The position numbers and the translations under genes are program-made. A model generated the notes under the pieces. It made no database searches. It was not told where the DNA came from and saw nothing but the letters and a program-made list of their open reading frames with translations. Of a DNA stretch of 64,000 nucleotides, positions 1-8,603 are shown piece after piece; within the stretch, counting starts at the first letter, position 1, and each line of letters starts with the position of its first letter. Where the stretch lies: NCBI RefSeq assembly GCF_004341845.1, contig NZ_SLVB01000006.1, positions 312,071 through 376,070 on the forward strand. The letters run 5' to 3'. This DNA is from Novosphingobium sp. PhB165. Its GTDB lineage: Bacteria; Pseudomonadota; Alphaproteobacteria; Sphingomonadales; Sphingomonadaceae.

Positions 1-74
1 ATCCTGAGCCTGTCGAAGGATGTGGGGCCAGCGCCACGCCCGCCGGGGGCTTCGACAAGCTCAGCCTGAGCGGG
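1..74. repeat. Dispersed inverted repeat, tgtcgaagg family, copy 1
   Basis: Two facing arms of the type cctgagcctgtcgaagg and cttcgacaagctcagcctgag surround about 30 bases. The same arrangement recurs at 26697-26772. This palindromic repeat type is common between genes in sphingomonads. It may start before the window. Bases 75-238 hold no gene that I can support. Confidence 0.75.
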
Positions 75-238
75 ATCGAACCGACGGTTGAAACGAGCGG
101 AAGGAGACGGCGCCCGCTTTTGTGGCATGGCGGCATGCGCCGAATGGCTGATGTGTTGGGGGAGTCAGCCGATAGGGCCAACGGCAACAGTGCTAGAAGG
201 CGAAGAGCCGATTTGGCAGCAGGAACGCATAGCTGCCG

Positions 239-577
239 TTAGCCAGCAAGACCAACACCAGCGGCTCGCAATCTATTCCCTGCGCAATAAGCCATTACGA
301 TCGCGGCCCATCCTAAAGCATGAGGGTCACCGAATAGATCAACAATAGTGCCGATAAAAAGAACTACCATGCCGACGCCGCATACTTTGAGAATTTGGTC
401 GTGCCGAACTTGAAAATTAGGAACGGTTGTGGCTGTTGAATATGATAGCAATATTATAGATAGCGACGATGCCGTGACAACAAAAATTTCAGATCGCAAA
501 ATGGCAATGCAACTAGCCAATAGGTATAGGCAGCCCAACCATTTTTGGATCGAGCGGACTTCAATCATGTGTGTCAT
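239..577 (-). CDS. Small multi-pass membrane protein, hypothetical
   Basis: The product is 112 residues and very hydrophobic, with three to four likely membrane segments, including one near residues 14-30 (rich in Leu, Ala and Ile), one near 34-50, and two in the C-terminal half separated by an IVDLFGDPHAL loop. I chose the ATG at 577 because a GAGGGCG stretch lies just before it; a longer frame would start at 598. No family is recognised. The gene and its surroundings look more AT-rich than the neighbouring genes, which may mean recent acquisition. The coding call rests on length and membrane-protein composition only. Confidence 0.5.
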   Translation of the reverse strand: MTHMIEVRSIQKWLGCLYLLASCIAILRSEIFVVTASSLSIILLSYSTATTVPNFQVRHDQILKVCGVGMVVLFIGTIVDLFGDPHALGWAAIVMAYCAGNRLRAAGVGLAG

Positions 578-753
578 CGCCGCCCTCGCTCGCAGCACTG
601 CCTGTCAGTGATAAGGCGCAACAATGCTTTCCCAAAAGCCGTTTGGAAATGGCCAGTATTAGCATGAATGATTTTTCATGGAGTGGCAGCTTGGTTGGCG
701 TGTCCGAACCGGCGGGTTTTGGCACGAAGTCGCGCTCGGCAGTCATTGGAATC

Positions 754-786
754 AAAAAAGGCAGGGAAGCGCGTGCTCCCCTGCCT
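754..786 (-). terminator. Rho-independent terminator of the porin gene
   Basis: On the minus strand an 8-bp stem AGGCAGGG/CCCTGCCT is followed by a run of six T. It begins about 24 bases past the stop codon of the porin gene at 810. Confidence 0.8.
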
Positions 787-809
787 TTCCTCGAAATCCG
801 GCGTCCGGC

Positions 810-2321
810 TCAGAACTTGTAGTTCGCCATCAGCCCGAAGTAGTTGCCGTTCTTGCCGCCGTTTTGCTGGAACGAGTTGCTGGCGGCGAAGTAGGTTTCC
901 CAAAGGCGGAAGGCCATCCGGTCGGTGACCTGCCACGAGGCTTCGAGGTTGAGGTCGGTACCGATCGTGCGGCTGCCCGCGTAAGGCGCGAAGCTGGCGC
1001 CCGAGGGGCCGATGTAAATGCCGTCTCCCTCACGCGCGCGCCACAGGAAGTCCGGGCCCGCCATCACGGTGATCGCCGGAGTCGGCTTGATGGTGACCGA
1101 GGGGTAGAGGTCCATCAGGTTGGAGAAGGTGAAGAACGCAGCCTCGCTGATCAGCGGCAGGCGAGCGGCGGCGGGGACGAACGTGCCCACCTTGTTGTCG
1201 GTCAGGTCCTTGTCGCCGCTGAAGTAGTTGGCGCGCAGGCCGACGCGCGGCTTCATCGCCGTCTCGCCGAAGGTGTAGCCGCCTTCGAACATCGTGCCGA
1301 AGGCCTTGATGTCCTTGCCGATGAAAGTGCCGCTCTGGTAGGTGCTCTCAAGATCGAGGTCCCAGTGCGGACCGCGCTTCCACAGGCGGCCGCCCCAGTT
1401 GTTGCGGTCGTCACGGCCGACGCCTGCGGCCAGCGTCGCCCGCTCGCGGTCCATCTCGTACCAGTAGATATCGGTGCCGAAGCCGGCGATGCGGTTCGGG
1501 GCGCTGATGTAGACGCCGTGGAAGTCGATCGCGTGGTTCGGGCCGTCGTCGAAGGTGCCCGGATCGATCTGGATCGGCTTCACCGCGAACATGTCGACCG
1601 AGACCTTGCCCGGCAGGATGTAGGTGGCGCGTATGCCCTGATAGGTGAAGCGCATGTTCAGGCCTTCGCGCACGCCCACCAGCTTGCCATTGCCCAGCGG
1701 CATTTCGAAGCGGCCGGGGCGGAAGGTGATCTTGCCGGCCTTGCCCAGCGGCACCGTCACGTCGACGAAGGCCTGGTAGATATCCACCTTGTCGCGGTTG
1801 GGCACGGTGGGGAACTGCTCGCCGAACTCGCGGTTGTCGCCCAGTTCGAGGTAGGCGCGCAGGTTCGGGCCGACATGCAGGTCCGCCAGCAGGCGCAGGC
1901 GCGACTGGACGGGATCATTGTTGTCGTTCGGCTTGAGGCCGAGCGACGAGTGATTCCAGTCGGTATAATAGACCCGGGCTTCGCCGCCGAGCGTCAGGTA
2001 GACGTCGTCATTGGCGATCGGGATGTGCTTGATCTTTTCCAGCAGCGGCGCGTTGGCGTCGGGCCGCTTGGACCAGTCCTCGGTCCAGCGGATGTTCTGC
2101 GGCAGGCCTGCGGGGCCGGGACGGCCACCGGGGACGGCCTCGGCCGGGCGCGACTGCGACTTGGCGGGGCGGATGCCCGGAGGGGCCTGGGTCGAAAGGG
2201 TGCCGCTCTCTCCGGTCTTGGCAGTGTCGGGCGGAACCGACTGGGCCAGCGCGGGATCGAAAGCGAAAGTCGCCGCAGCGGCAGTGCCGCAGGCAAGCAG
2301 GGTCAGGGCGCGGGGGCGCAT
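810..2321 (-). CDS. Alginate-export-family outer-membrane porin
   Basis: A 503-residue protein with a clear Sec signal peptide (MRPRALTLLACG, then an Ala-rich core and an ALAQ cleavage region). Alternating beta strands follow, and the chain ends in Phe (ANYKF), as outer-membrane barrels do. Composition and length fit the alginate export (AlgE-like, PF13372) group, which in sphingomonads stands near genes for uptake of aromatic and other organic compounds. Residues 30-70 are Pro/Gly-rich, probably a periplasmic linker. Start: ATG 2321 fits the signal peptide and has GAGG upstream; the ATG at 2345 lacks a ribosome site. It lies just downstream of the AAHS transporter on the same strand, so outer- and inner-membrane uptake of one substrate is a fair inference. 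The substrate is unknown. Confidence 0.85.
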   Translation of the reverse strand: MRPRALTLLACGTAAAATFAFDPALAQSVPPDTAKTGESGTLSTQAPPGIRPAKSQSRPAEAVPGGRPGPAGLPQNIRWTEDWSKRPDANAPLLEKIKHIPIANDDVYLTLGGEARVYYTDWNHSSLGLKPNDNNDPVQSRLRLLADLHVGPNLRAYLELGDNREFGEQFPTVPNRDKVDIYQAFVDVTVPLGKAGKITFRPGRFEMPLGNGKLVGVREGLNMRFTYQGIRATYILPGKVSVDMFAVKPIQIDPGTFDDGPNHAIDFHGVYISAPNRIAGFGTDIYWYEMDRERATLAAGVGRDDRNNWGGRLWKRGPHWDLDLESTYQSGTFIGKDIKAFGTMFEGGYTFGETAMKPRVGLRANYFSGDKDLTDNKVGTFVPAAARLPLISEAAFFTFSNLMDLYPSVTIKPTPAITVMAGPDFLWRAREGDGIYIGPSGASFAPYAGSRTIGTDLNLEASWQVTDRMAFRLWETYFAASNSFQQNGGKNGNYFGLMANYKF

Positions 2322-2412
2322 GGTGAAAAATCCTCTCTGGAGCATGCTTCTAATTTAGATGGGTGACGGCCGGCAGGGGGCCGACCGTTCCCATTCTTTT
2401 GGTTTCGGGCCG

Positions 2413-3720
2413 TCAGGCGACTGCATTCTCGCGGTAACGGACCATCGAAAGAATGACACCGGCAACCAGCGTACCGCAGGCCAGCGTCATGGCGACGGGC
2501 GCGAGGCCCCAGCCTGCATTGAACAGCAGGCCTGCCGCAATCGGGCCGAACGCCGCGCCCGCACGGCCGACGCCGATCACCAGTCCGGTACCGCCGCCGC
2601 GCAAGGCGGCAGGGTAGCTCTGGGCGATCACGGCATAGAAACCCGCGATGGCCGCATTGGTGAAGAAGCAGGCGATGCAGGCTATCAGCGAAAGGCCGCC
2701 AAGCGTCGTGAAGCCCTGTCCAAACATGGCGACGGCAATCGCGCCGAGGACCATGGAGCAGACCACCAGCGGGCGAATGCCGATCTTCTGGCTGAGCAGG
2801 CTGACCGTGACCGAGCCGATGGCGCCGCCCACATTGGCCCAGACCAGCACGCCGCCTGCCGATGCCGGCGCGAAGCCGAGGTCGACGACGATCTTCGGAA
2901 TCCACTTCACCAGGAAGTAGAAGGTCATCATGTGGAAGAAGCAGACGGCGGTCAGCATGATCGTCACGCTGGCAAGGCCCGGCGCGAAGAGCGCGGCAAC
3001 GCTGGTGCGTTCCTTGACAGGATCGGCGGGCGGCAACGTGTCCAGCGGCTGGCGGTTCTGAAGGACCAGCGTGCGGTTGATCTTCTTGAGCGCGCCGGCG
3101 GGGCGCTTGAGCAGCAGGAAGGCCATCGTCTCGGGCACCAGCCAGAGGACCAGCGGGATGAAGCAGGCGGTCACGATCGCGCCGAATTCGAAGACCGATT
3201 GCCAGCGGCCGGTCGCGGCGAGTAGCCCGGCGGCGACCGAGCCGCCGACAATGGCGCCCATCGGATAGCCGCCCGCCATGATCGCGACGGTGAGGTTGCG
3301 GCGGCGTGCGTTGGAGCATTCGGCGACGACCGCATTGGTCGCAGCGAGCATGCCGCCGATGCCAAGGCCGGTGAACAGGCGATAGACCGAAAGGACGGGC
3401 ACGCTATTGGCGGTGGATGCCATGAACATGCCGATGCTCATGATGACGAGGCAGGCGAGCAGCATGGGGCGGCGGCCGACGCGGTCGGCAAGGCTGCCCA
3501 ACACGAATGCGCCGATGCCCATGCCGAACAGTTCCATCGACAGCACCAGGCCCAGTGCGGCACGATCGATACCCCAATCCTTGGAAATGCCGGGCGCGGC
3601 AAAGCTGATCGACAGAACATCGAAGCCGTCGAGGGCGTTGAGCGCGGTTGCGATGCCGACGGCAATGACTTGCCGGTAATGCATCGGTTCGCGCGCAATT
3701 ATGGCGCGGGGGTCTTCCAT
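2413..3720 (-). CDS. AAHS-family MFS transporter (aromatic acid:H+ symporter type)
   Basis: A 435-residue, 12-helix major facilitator. Helix 1 carries the LDGFD signature of the aromatic acid:H+ symporter family (PcaK, BenK, MhpT), and loop 2-3 has GxLADRVGRRP, the MFS A-motif. The central loop near residues 195-225 is hydrophilic (KRPAGALKKINR). Start ATG 3720 is preceded by AGGAGAAG. The likely role is proton-driven uptake of an aromatic or small organic acid across the inner membrane. The porin gene follows 91 bases downstream, and a PQQ dehydrogenase lies upstream beyond one small gene. The substrate cannot be read from the sequence. Confidence 0.9.
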   Translation of the reverse strand: MEDPRAIIAREPMHYRQVIAVGIATALNALDGFDVLSISFAAPGISKDWGIDRAALGLVLSMELFGMGIGAFVLGSLADRVGRRPMLLACLVIMSIGMFMASTANSVPVLSVYRLFTGLGIGGMLAATNAVVAECSNARRRNLTVAIMAGGYPMGAIVGGSVAAGLLAATGRWQSVFEFGAIVTACFIPLVLWLVPETMAFLLLKRPAGALKKINRTLVLQNRQPLDTLPPADPVKERTSVAALFAPGLASVTIMLTAVCFFHMMTFYFLVKWIPKIVVDLGFAPASAGGVLVWANVGGAIGSVTVSLLSQKIGIRPLVVCSMVLGAIAVAMFGQGFTTLGGLSLIACIACFFTNAAIAGFYAVIAQSYPAALRGGGTGLVIGVGRAGAAFGPIAAGLLFNAGWGLAPVAMTLACGTLVAGVILSMVRYRENAVA

Positions 3721-3793
3721 GCACTTCTCCTGTAGTTCCGCTGCCGCTTGTCTTGCTCTTCAGGCGCGGTCGTATTTGTTGTCTCAGGGCGGT

Positions 3794-4180
3794 TCAGCCG
3801 TCACGGGCCGGTGCCGCCACCGAATATGTGCGCTGCTGGTCGCGGGTCTTCATGGAGTCCTCAAGCGTCTCTCTACGCATTGAGGCACAAATGCGCAGAT
3901 TGGATAGCCTCGAAACTGCGACCAGTTCCTCCGGTGCGAGCAAGATTGCGCCGTGGTGAATCGGCCCCCGCCGATCGCGGCGGCGGGCAAGATCCTGTTC
4001 TTCCTTGGTAAGTTTGGAGGTGGTGAGGGCGGCCTGCTCGTAGGTCTGGAAGGCGGCTCGGGCGGCGGGGGCCACCAACGCGTGGAGCGCGCGGTTGAGG
4101 CGATAAGCTTTGGTGCTGCGGCCGAGCATACCGGTAAAGGAGCGTTCGATTCGCTCTGCGTCCGCCAACTGCTCATGCAT
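3794..4180 (-). CDS. Hypothetical protein, 128 aa
   Basis: An acidic/basic mixed soluble protein starting MHEQLADAERIERS, with Ala-rich helical stretches around residues 25-60 and a KEEQDLARRRDRRG segment. No known domain is recognised and no signal peptide or membrane segment is visible. I preferred this frame to two overlapping frames because its composition is protein-like (charged helices), while the others are Gly- or Pro/Arg-rich, as shadows of GC-rich genes are. AAAGGA lies about 10 bases before the ATG. It might be a small regulator, but nothing proves it. Confidence 0.5.
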   Translation of the reverse strand: MHEQLADAERIERSFTGMLGRSTKAYRLNRALHALVAPAARAAFQTYEQAALTTSKLTKEEQDLARRRDRRGPIHHGAILLAPEELVAVSRLSNLRICASMRRETLEDSMKTRDQQRTYSVAAPARDG

Positions 4181-4264
4181 GCCGGCTGTCCTTTATCCGC
4201 ATCCGTTCCCATGCGGCGCGGTTCCGGATGCGCTGGAGCCCACCGGTCCTGCCGCTTGTGCCCC

Positions 4265-4298
4265 TTTTAGCACGCAGAGACGCGGAGACGCAGAGGGA
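4265..4298. repeat. Repeat cacgcagagacgcggagacgcag, copy 1
   Basis: A short element of near-periodic gcagagacgcggagacgcag sequence. A near-identical copy lies at 20401-20436 and a related inverted pair at 25226-25377. Confidence 0.7.
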
Positions 4299-4335
4299 TC
4301 GTGTTGCGCCGTCATCTCCGCGTGAATCCAGAATA

Positions 4336-4366
4336 GCGGGGCCCCCGCCTTCGCGGGGGCGACGGG
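4336..4366. repeat. Half copy of the ccccgcgaaggcgggg repeat
   Basis: A single arm of the element described at 9751-9843, itself self-complementary (cccccgcc ttcg cgggggc). It stands alone, between two minus-strand genes. Confidence 0.8.
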
Positions 4367-4451
4367 GGTCTTGGGAGGGGGAGGGGTTTCAGGTGATCGC
4401 TGCGGTGCCGGATCGCGCCGGAGTATTTGGCTGAAGCGGCGGGCGGACAGC

Positions 4452-4484
4452 AAAAAGGCGCCGACAGCATGTGCTGCCGGCGCC
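4452..4484 (-). terminator. Rho-independent terminator of the PQQ dehydrogenase gene
   Basis: On the minus strand a 13-bp stem (GGCGCCGGCAGCA and its complement, with one G-U pair) is followed by five T. It begins about 15 bases past the stop codon at 4500. Confidence 0.85.
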
Positions 4485-4499
4485 CTTTTCATTCGGCTG

Positions 4500-6926
4500 T
4501 CAGGGGCGTGCGCCGGTCAGCGGGAATGTGCCGAAGGGGCCGTTGGCATTGTCCCCGGTCATCCGGCCGTCCTTTACCGTCACGTCGTAACTGACGGTGA
4601 TCGGCATCGGCATCGAGGCCTTGCCCTCGAACTTGGCACGGCCGTCCTTGATGCCGCCGGCGACGTTGACGGTGCCCTGCTCGGCGCTGACTTTGCCGGT
4701 CACCACGTTGCCGTTCACCATCAGGTCCATCACCGCCTTTTGCGGGCCGACCGGGGTCTGGATCACGATGTTCCACTTGCCCACGAAGTCCTGCGGTTTC
4801 GCCGTGCTGGCGGCGGCCGCCTTGGCCTTGTCCAGCAGGGCCTGCTTCTCGGCCGGAGCCGCTTGGGCGCGGGCCCGCAGGTAGAAGCGGATCGTCTCCA
4901 GATCGCTGTCCGAGATATCCGCGAAGGGCGGCATGCCGTTCATCTTCAATCCGCCTTCCTTCACGACCTGCCGGAACGTCGCGGCGTCGGTGATGATCGG
5001 CGAGTAACGCAGGTCGGGCGCCGCGCCGCCGCCGACGGCATTCCAGCCGTGGCAAACGATGCAGGCCCGGGTCCCGAACAGCATCGCCCCTGCCTGCGCC
5101 TTGGCGAGGTCAGGCTTGAAAGTGGGATCCTGCGGCGGGGTCGGTTCGACATAGGTGTAGGGCGGGATCGTGTCCGTGCCATTGAGCGCGAACGTCAGCA
5201 CCCGGCGCGGCAAGCGATAGTCGGTGCGATAGGCCGCGTTGCCCAGCGACTGCATGCCCGCACCCTGACCGCCCGCGCCGGTGATGACGGTGACGTACTG
5301 CTTGCCGTTCATGCGATAGGTGATCGGCGCGCCGACGATCGGGCTCTCGGTCTTGAACGACCAGAGTTCCTTGCCGGTCTTGGCATCGCGGGCGACGAAC
5401 TTGCCGTCCACTTGCCCTTCGAACACCAGCCCGCCGCCGCTGGCCATCACGCCGCCGGGCCATGTGCCGGGCAGTTCGACTTCCCAGGCCAGCGTCTGCG
5501 TTACCGGGTTCCAGGCGCGCAGGAAGCTCTTGTGGCCGCCGGGCAGTTCGACTTCGGGGATCAGCGTGACGCCCATGCCCTTGCTGATTTCGCCGCCGCC
5601 GTTCTGACCGTCACCGATCAGCGCGCCCATCTCCAGCACCGGGATATAGACCAGCCCGGTCTGCGGGCTGTAAGCCTGCGGCATCCATGAATGCGCACCG
5701 GTCGGCCCGGGCCACATCTCGAACATGCCGGGCTTGCCCGCATAGCGGATACCGGGGTTTTCGACCGGGCGGCCGGTCTTCTTGTCGATATGGTCCGCCC
5801 AGCTGACCTTGGCGATCTTCTCGGCGGAGATGAATTCGCCGGTCTTGCGGTCGATCACGTAGAAGAAGCCGTTCTTCGGTGCCTGCATCAGCACCTTGCG
5901 GTCCTTGCCGTCGATCTTCAGCGTGGCCAGCGACATGTCGGTGGTGGCGGTGCAGTCCCACTGCTCGGCGGGACAGACCTGATAGTGCCACTTGTATTCG
6001 CCGGTATTCGCATCGACCGCGACGATCGAGGCAAGGAACAGGTTGTCGCCGCCACCGGGGCTGCGCAAGTTCTGGTTGTAGGGGAAGCCGTTGCCGATGC
6101 CGAGGTAGATCATGTTTAGCTCGTGGTCGTAGCTGAAGGCGTTCCACGCGGTGCCGCCGCCGCCGCGCCGGGTGCCGTCGGGGTTCTTCCAACCGCTCGG
6201 CCATGTCTTGCGCATGACCGCCTCGGCCTTCTGATTGACCGGCGAAACCTCGTCTCCGGGGGTGGTGTAGAACCGCCAGGCAAGCTTGCCGCTCTTCTCG
6301 TCATAGGCCGAGACGAAGCCGCGCGCGGGGCTGATGTCCGCGCCGCCGAAACCGACGATGACCTTGCCCCCGAACACGCGCGGCGCGCCGTTGGAGTTGC
6401 GCGGGGCCTGATCGGGATAGTCGTAGGTCTTCCAGGCTTCCTTGCCGGTCTTGGCGTCGAGCGAGATCACATAGCCGTCGGTGGTGACCAGGAAGACATG
6501 GCCCGCGTCATAGGCGATGCCCTTGTTGCCCCAGTTCATCTGCAAGGCCGACTTCGCGCGCTCACGCGTGCCGCCGTCGTATTCCCACAGCTGCTTGCCG
6601 GTCACCGCGTCGAGCGCGCGGATATGCGAATGCCCGCTGGTGAGGAAGACCTTGCCCTCGGCCATCAGCGGGGTGCTGGCGGTGTAGCCCGGCTCCAGAT
6701 CGGCATGCCACGCCAGCTTGAGATTGCCGACCGTGTCGGTGTTGATCTCGTCCAGCGGGGAATAGTGCGTTTCGCCCGGCGTGCGGCCCCAGCTCGGCCA
6801 TTCGTCGGGATCGGCGATCATCCCTTGTTCGATGGTCTGCGCGGGTTTGTGGCAGGCTGACAGCGCCAGAGGCGTCAGCACCGCAAGGGCAAGGCGCAGC
6901 GCGGCGGTAACGGGACGTGCGTTCAA
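4500..6926 (-). CDS. PQQ-dependent quinohaemoprotein dehydrogenase, lipoprotein-type, with extra C-terminal domain
   Basis: An 808-residue periplasmic enzyme of the PQQ alcohol/aldose dehydrogenase family. The N-terminus has a lipobox (LALSAC). Repeated beta-propeller blades follow to about residue 570, with tryptophan-docking motifs such as DAKTGKELW and DAVTGKQLW. Asp324 in WDC matches the catalytic Asp of the family's WDY motif. A cytochrome c domain carries CIVCH at about residues 622-626. About 90 further residues (from roughly 720) form a beta-rich tail that the usual enzymes lack. The vicinal Cys pair normally near residue 110 is absent; Cys318 and Cys325 lie near the active site instead. 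The start is TTG with GAAGAAG upstream. Electrons would pass from substrate to PQQ to haem. The substrate is unknown. Confidence 0.9.
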   Translation of the reverse strand: MNARPVTAALRLALAVLTPLALSACHKPAQTIEQGMIADPDEWPSWGRTPGETHYSPLDEINTDTVGNLKLAWHADLEPGYTASTPLMAEGKVFLTSGHSHIRALDAVTGKQLWEYDGGTRERAKSALQMNWGNKGIAYDAGHVFLVTTDGYVISLDAKTGKEAWKTYDYPDQAPRNSNGAPRVFGGKVIVGFGGADISPARGFVSAYDEKSGKLAWRFYTTPGDEVSPVNQKAEAVMRKTWPSGWKNPDGTRRGGGGTAWNAFSYDHELNMIYLGIGNGFPYNQNLRSPGGGDNLFLASIVAVDANTGEYKWHYQVCPAEQWDCTATTDMSLATLKIDGKDRKVLMQAPKNGFFYVIDRKTGEFISAEKIAKVSWADHIDKKTGRPVENPGIRYAGKPGMFEMWPGPTGAHSWMPQAYSPQTGLVYIPVLEMGALIGDGQNGGGEISKGMGVTLIPEVELPGGHKSFLRAWNPVTQTLAWEVELPGTWPGGVMASGGGLVFEGQVDGKFVARDAKTGKELWSFKTESPIVGAPITYRMNGKQYVTVITGAGGQGAGMQSLGNAAYRTDYRLPRRVLTFALNGTDTIPPYTYVEPTPPQDPTFKPDLAKAQAGAMLFGTRACIVCHGWNAVGGGAAPDLRYSPIITDAATFRQVVKEGGLKMNGMPPFADISDSDLETIRFYLRARAQAAPAEKQALLDKAKAAAASTAKPQDFVGKWNIVIQTPVGPQKAVMDLMVNGNVVTGKVSAEQGTVNVAGGIKDGRAKFEGKASMPMPITVSYDVTVKDGRMTGDNANGPFGTFPLTGARP

Positions 6927-7117
6927 GGCTTCTTCCCCGGATTGTCTTTGTCTTTTCGGGACAAGGGCTATCAGCCGCGCGCCGCCTTGGGAAGAGTTGC
7001 TATACTGAGTGTATCATATCTTGAGGTCCTTCATCGCCCACGCGAAAGGCCCCGACCCTCCGCGCGAATGTTTCGCATGGAAAACCGGGGCCCTCGGGCA
7101 TCAGACACCCAGGGGAT

Positions 7118-7345
7118 TCAGCGGGTGCCAGTGCCCATGGGGATGGGGGTGCCTTCCTTCAGATAGACGCGATTGTCCTCGATCCGATCGACATTGTCGA
7201 AGGCGATGAAATGGTGGGCGCCGTCGGAACTATCGGACCGGGTCAGCTTGATCTGGTCATCCTTCACCTCGTCGATAGTGCCGACATGTTGGCCGCCGGC
7301 ATCGGCGACTTCCATATGCTCACGAATGCGAAGCTTCTCGAACAT
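7118..7345 (-). CDS. DUF2171 domain protein
   Basis: A 75-residue protein that is one small beta-barrel-like domain: IREHMEVADAGGQHVGTIDEV, then DQIKLTRSDS and HHFIAFDNVDRIEDNRVYL. This is the DUF2171 pattern common in sphingomonads and other alphaproteobacteria, of unknown function and possibly stress-linked. ATG 7345 has GGGAGAA upstream, so I rejected the longer start at 7432, whose extra residues do not fit the family. It is divergent from the PepSY-type gene at 7597. Another protein of the same general shape is encoded at 8043. Confidence 0.85.
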   Translation of the reverse strand: MFEKLRIREHMEVADAGGQHVGTIDEVKDDQIKLTRSDSSDGAHHFIAFDNVDRIEDNRVYLKEGTPIPMGTGTR

Positions 7346-7596
7346 GAGACGTTCTCCCGAATTTTTGCGTGTGATGCAGGAAGAACGGGTGGGCTTGGGC
7401 CTTCGTTCCGTCACTGGTCCGAGCGGGGCCACGGTTCGTGGAGTCCAAGCGGCGGTGCCGCGAAATTCGCCTTCAGCGAATTTCCAAACAGTCGGCCCTG
7501 CGACAATTTGCGGCTTGAGAAGGCGCGGCGCCCGCGCTTTTTATCCGCGCTTCTTTCCGGTGCGACCAATCCACAGAGACGGGGACATATTCGACC

Positions 7597-7986
7597 ATGC
7601 GCAAATGGCATCGCTGGCTTTCGATCTTTTTCGGCATCTTCATTCTCTGGATCGCGGTCACCGGCGTGCTGAGTCAGGTCGCGGCGCTCTGGCCCACCGG
7701 ACAGACGGCGGCCGAGGCGAAAGCGGCCGCCACGCCGCCGCCGGGCTTCGTCTGCCCTGAAGGCTGGCGCTGCATGCCGCCGCGTCCGGAAGGCGGCCTG
7801 CGCTCGATGGTGGGGCTGTTCCACCACCTGCATTCGGGCGAGACGTTCGGCCCGATCGGCACGCTGATCTCGGTGCTTTCGGGGCTGGCGCTGATGTTCT
7901 TCTCGTTCTCGGGGATCTGGCTCTACGTGCAGATGTGGCGCTTCCGGAACCGGCGGGAACTGGCGCCGCGCTGGTTCTGGAAGTGA
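7597..7986 (+). CDS. PepSY-associated transmembrane protein
   Basis: A 129-residue inner-membrane protein. Residues 1-30 are a membrane helix starting MRKWHRWLSIFFGIF, and a second helix near 85-115 (GPIGTLISVLSGLALMFF) precedes a basic tail. The WHRWLSIFFG and FHHLHSGETFG segments are the hallmark of PepSY-associated helices found in iron-uptake-linked membrane proteins. His residues in both helices might bind haem or metal; this is inference. Two Cys in the periplasmic loop (CPEGWRC) could form a disulfide. A clear terminator follows. Confidence 0.8.
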   Translation: MRKWHRWLSIFFGIFILWIAVTGVLSQVAALWPTGQTAAEAKAAATPPPGFVCPEGWRCMPPRPEGGLRSMVGLFHHLHSGETFGPIGTLISVLSGLALMFFSFSGIWLYVQMWRFRNRRELAPRWFWK

Positions 7987-8008
7987 TCGGTCACAGGTCT
8001 GCTTGAAG

Positions 8009-8038
8009 GAGCGCCGGAAGCGATTCCGGCGCTCTTTT
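8009..8038 (+). terminator. Rho-independent terminator between convergent genes
   Basis: An 11-bp perfect stem GAGCGCCGGAA/TTCCGGCGCTC with a 4-base loop is followed by TTTT. It ends the PepSY-type gene and faces the gene at 8043. Confidence 0.9.
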
Positions 8039-8042
8039 CATC

Positions 8043-8288
8043 TCAGGGTTCCGCGCCCAGCCCGAAAGTGGCGTCCCCGCGCGGCGCGAGCAAGATCCGC
8101 TCGCCATCGATGCCGTCGATCTCGCTCACCGTGATGAAGGGGTGCCCGGCTTCGGCCAGCAGGACTTCCTGACCGTCCACCCGATCGACCACGCCGAGCA
8201 CGGCGCCTTCGGCATCGATCACGGTCATGCCCTTGCGCACGAAACCGGATTCGGTGGGCCAGGAGGTTTGTCCGTCATCGCTCATCAT
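8043..8288 (-). CDS. DUF2171/PRC-like small protein
   Basis: An 81-residue protein with the pattern VRKGMTVIDAEGAVLGVVDRVDGQEVLLAE, then ITVSEIDGIDGERILL. This resembles the DUF2171 domain and PRC-barrel proteins in strand order, and it is a distant relative of the protein at 7118. Start ATG 8288 is set by an excellent GGAGGAAAG; the upstream ATG at 8357 is unlikely. No membrane segment is seen. Function unknown. It diverges from nrdB. Confidence 0.75.
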   Translation of the reverse strand: MMSDDGQTSWPTESGFVRKGMTVIDAEGAVLGVVDRVDGQEVLLAEAGHPFITVSEIDGIDGERILLAPRGDATFGLGAEP

Positions 8289-8603
8289 CTTTCCTCCAAA
8301 GGCCGTCATACCGGCTTGCAAGGCCCGCAATCTCGCGCGATCCGGCGAGTCGCGCAATCACCTCTGGTCTACCAGTGCTAGCGTCCCCATATTGGCGGAG
8401 GCGCAATATGTGCGCACACGGCTGTTGGTAACTCGCCGGAGCGCCTCCACAGGTCAGGTGTTTTTTGGTTATCTGGCGATCTTGCTTCGGCCATCGTGCT
8501 GCAAGCGAAGTGTTTTCGTCCCGGAACCCGCGCCGCGCCGCCATCGGCGCTTGGCGAATCGTTCCGGGCCGCCATGTGAATCGCGCACCGGAGTTGTCCG
8601 CCC
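8289..8603. promoter_or_regulatory. Divergent upstream region of nrdB
   Basis: A 315-base region without a supported gene between the DUF2171-like gene (minus) and nrdB (plus). It must hold both promoters. Two AT-centred boxes, ccatattgg (8387-8395) and gcaatatgtgc (8403-8413), recall NrdR sites, but they match the consensus poorly and are spaced about 16 bases centre to centre. No riboswitch-like structure was seen. Confidence 0.35.

Noticed and set aside
678..2366. A 562-codon open frame opposite the porin gene
   Set aside because: It is His/Arg/Ala/Val-rich without hydrophobic core order, lacks a ribosome site, and is explained by GC-rich codon structure of the real gene on the other strand, which has a signal peptide and barrel pattern.
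7523..7542. Six-bp GC hairpin with five T upstream of the PepSY-type gene
   Set aside because: No plus-strand gene ends before it, the stem is short, and it is likely chance in GC-rich DNA.
8387..8413. NrdR-like boxes upstream of nrdB
   Set aside because: Two AT-centred elements exist, but neither matches the 16-base consensus well and the spacing of about 16 bases centre to centre is not the usual three helical turns. Kept only as a note in the regulatory region.
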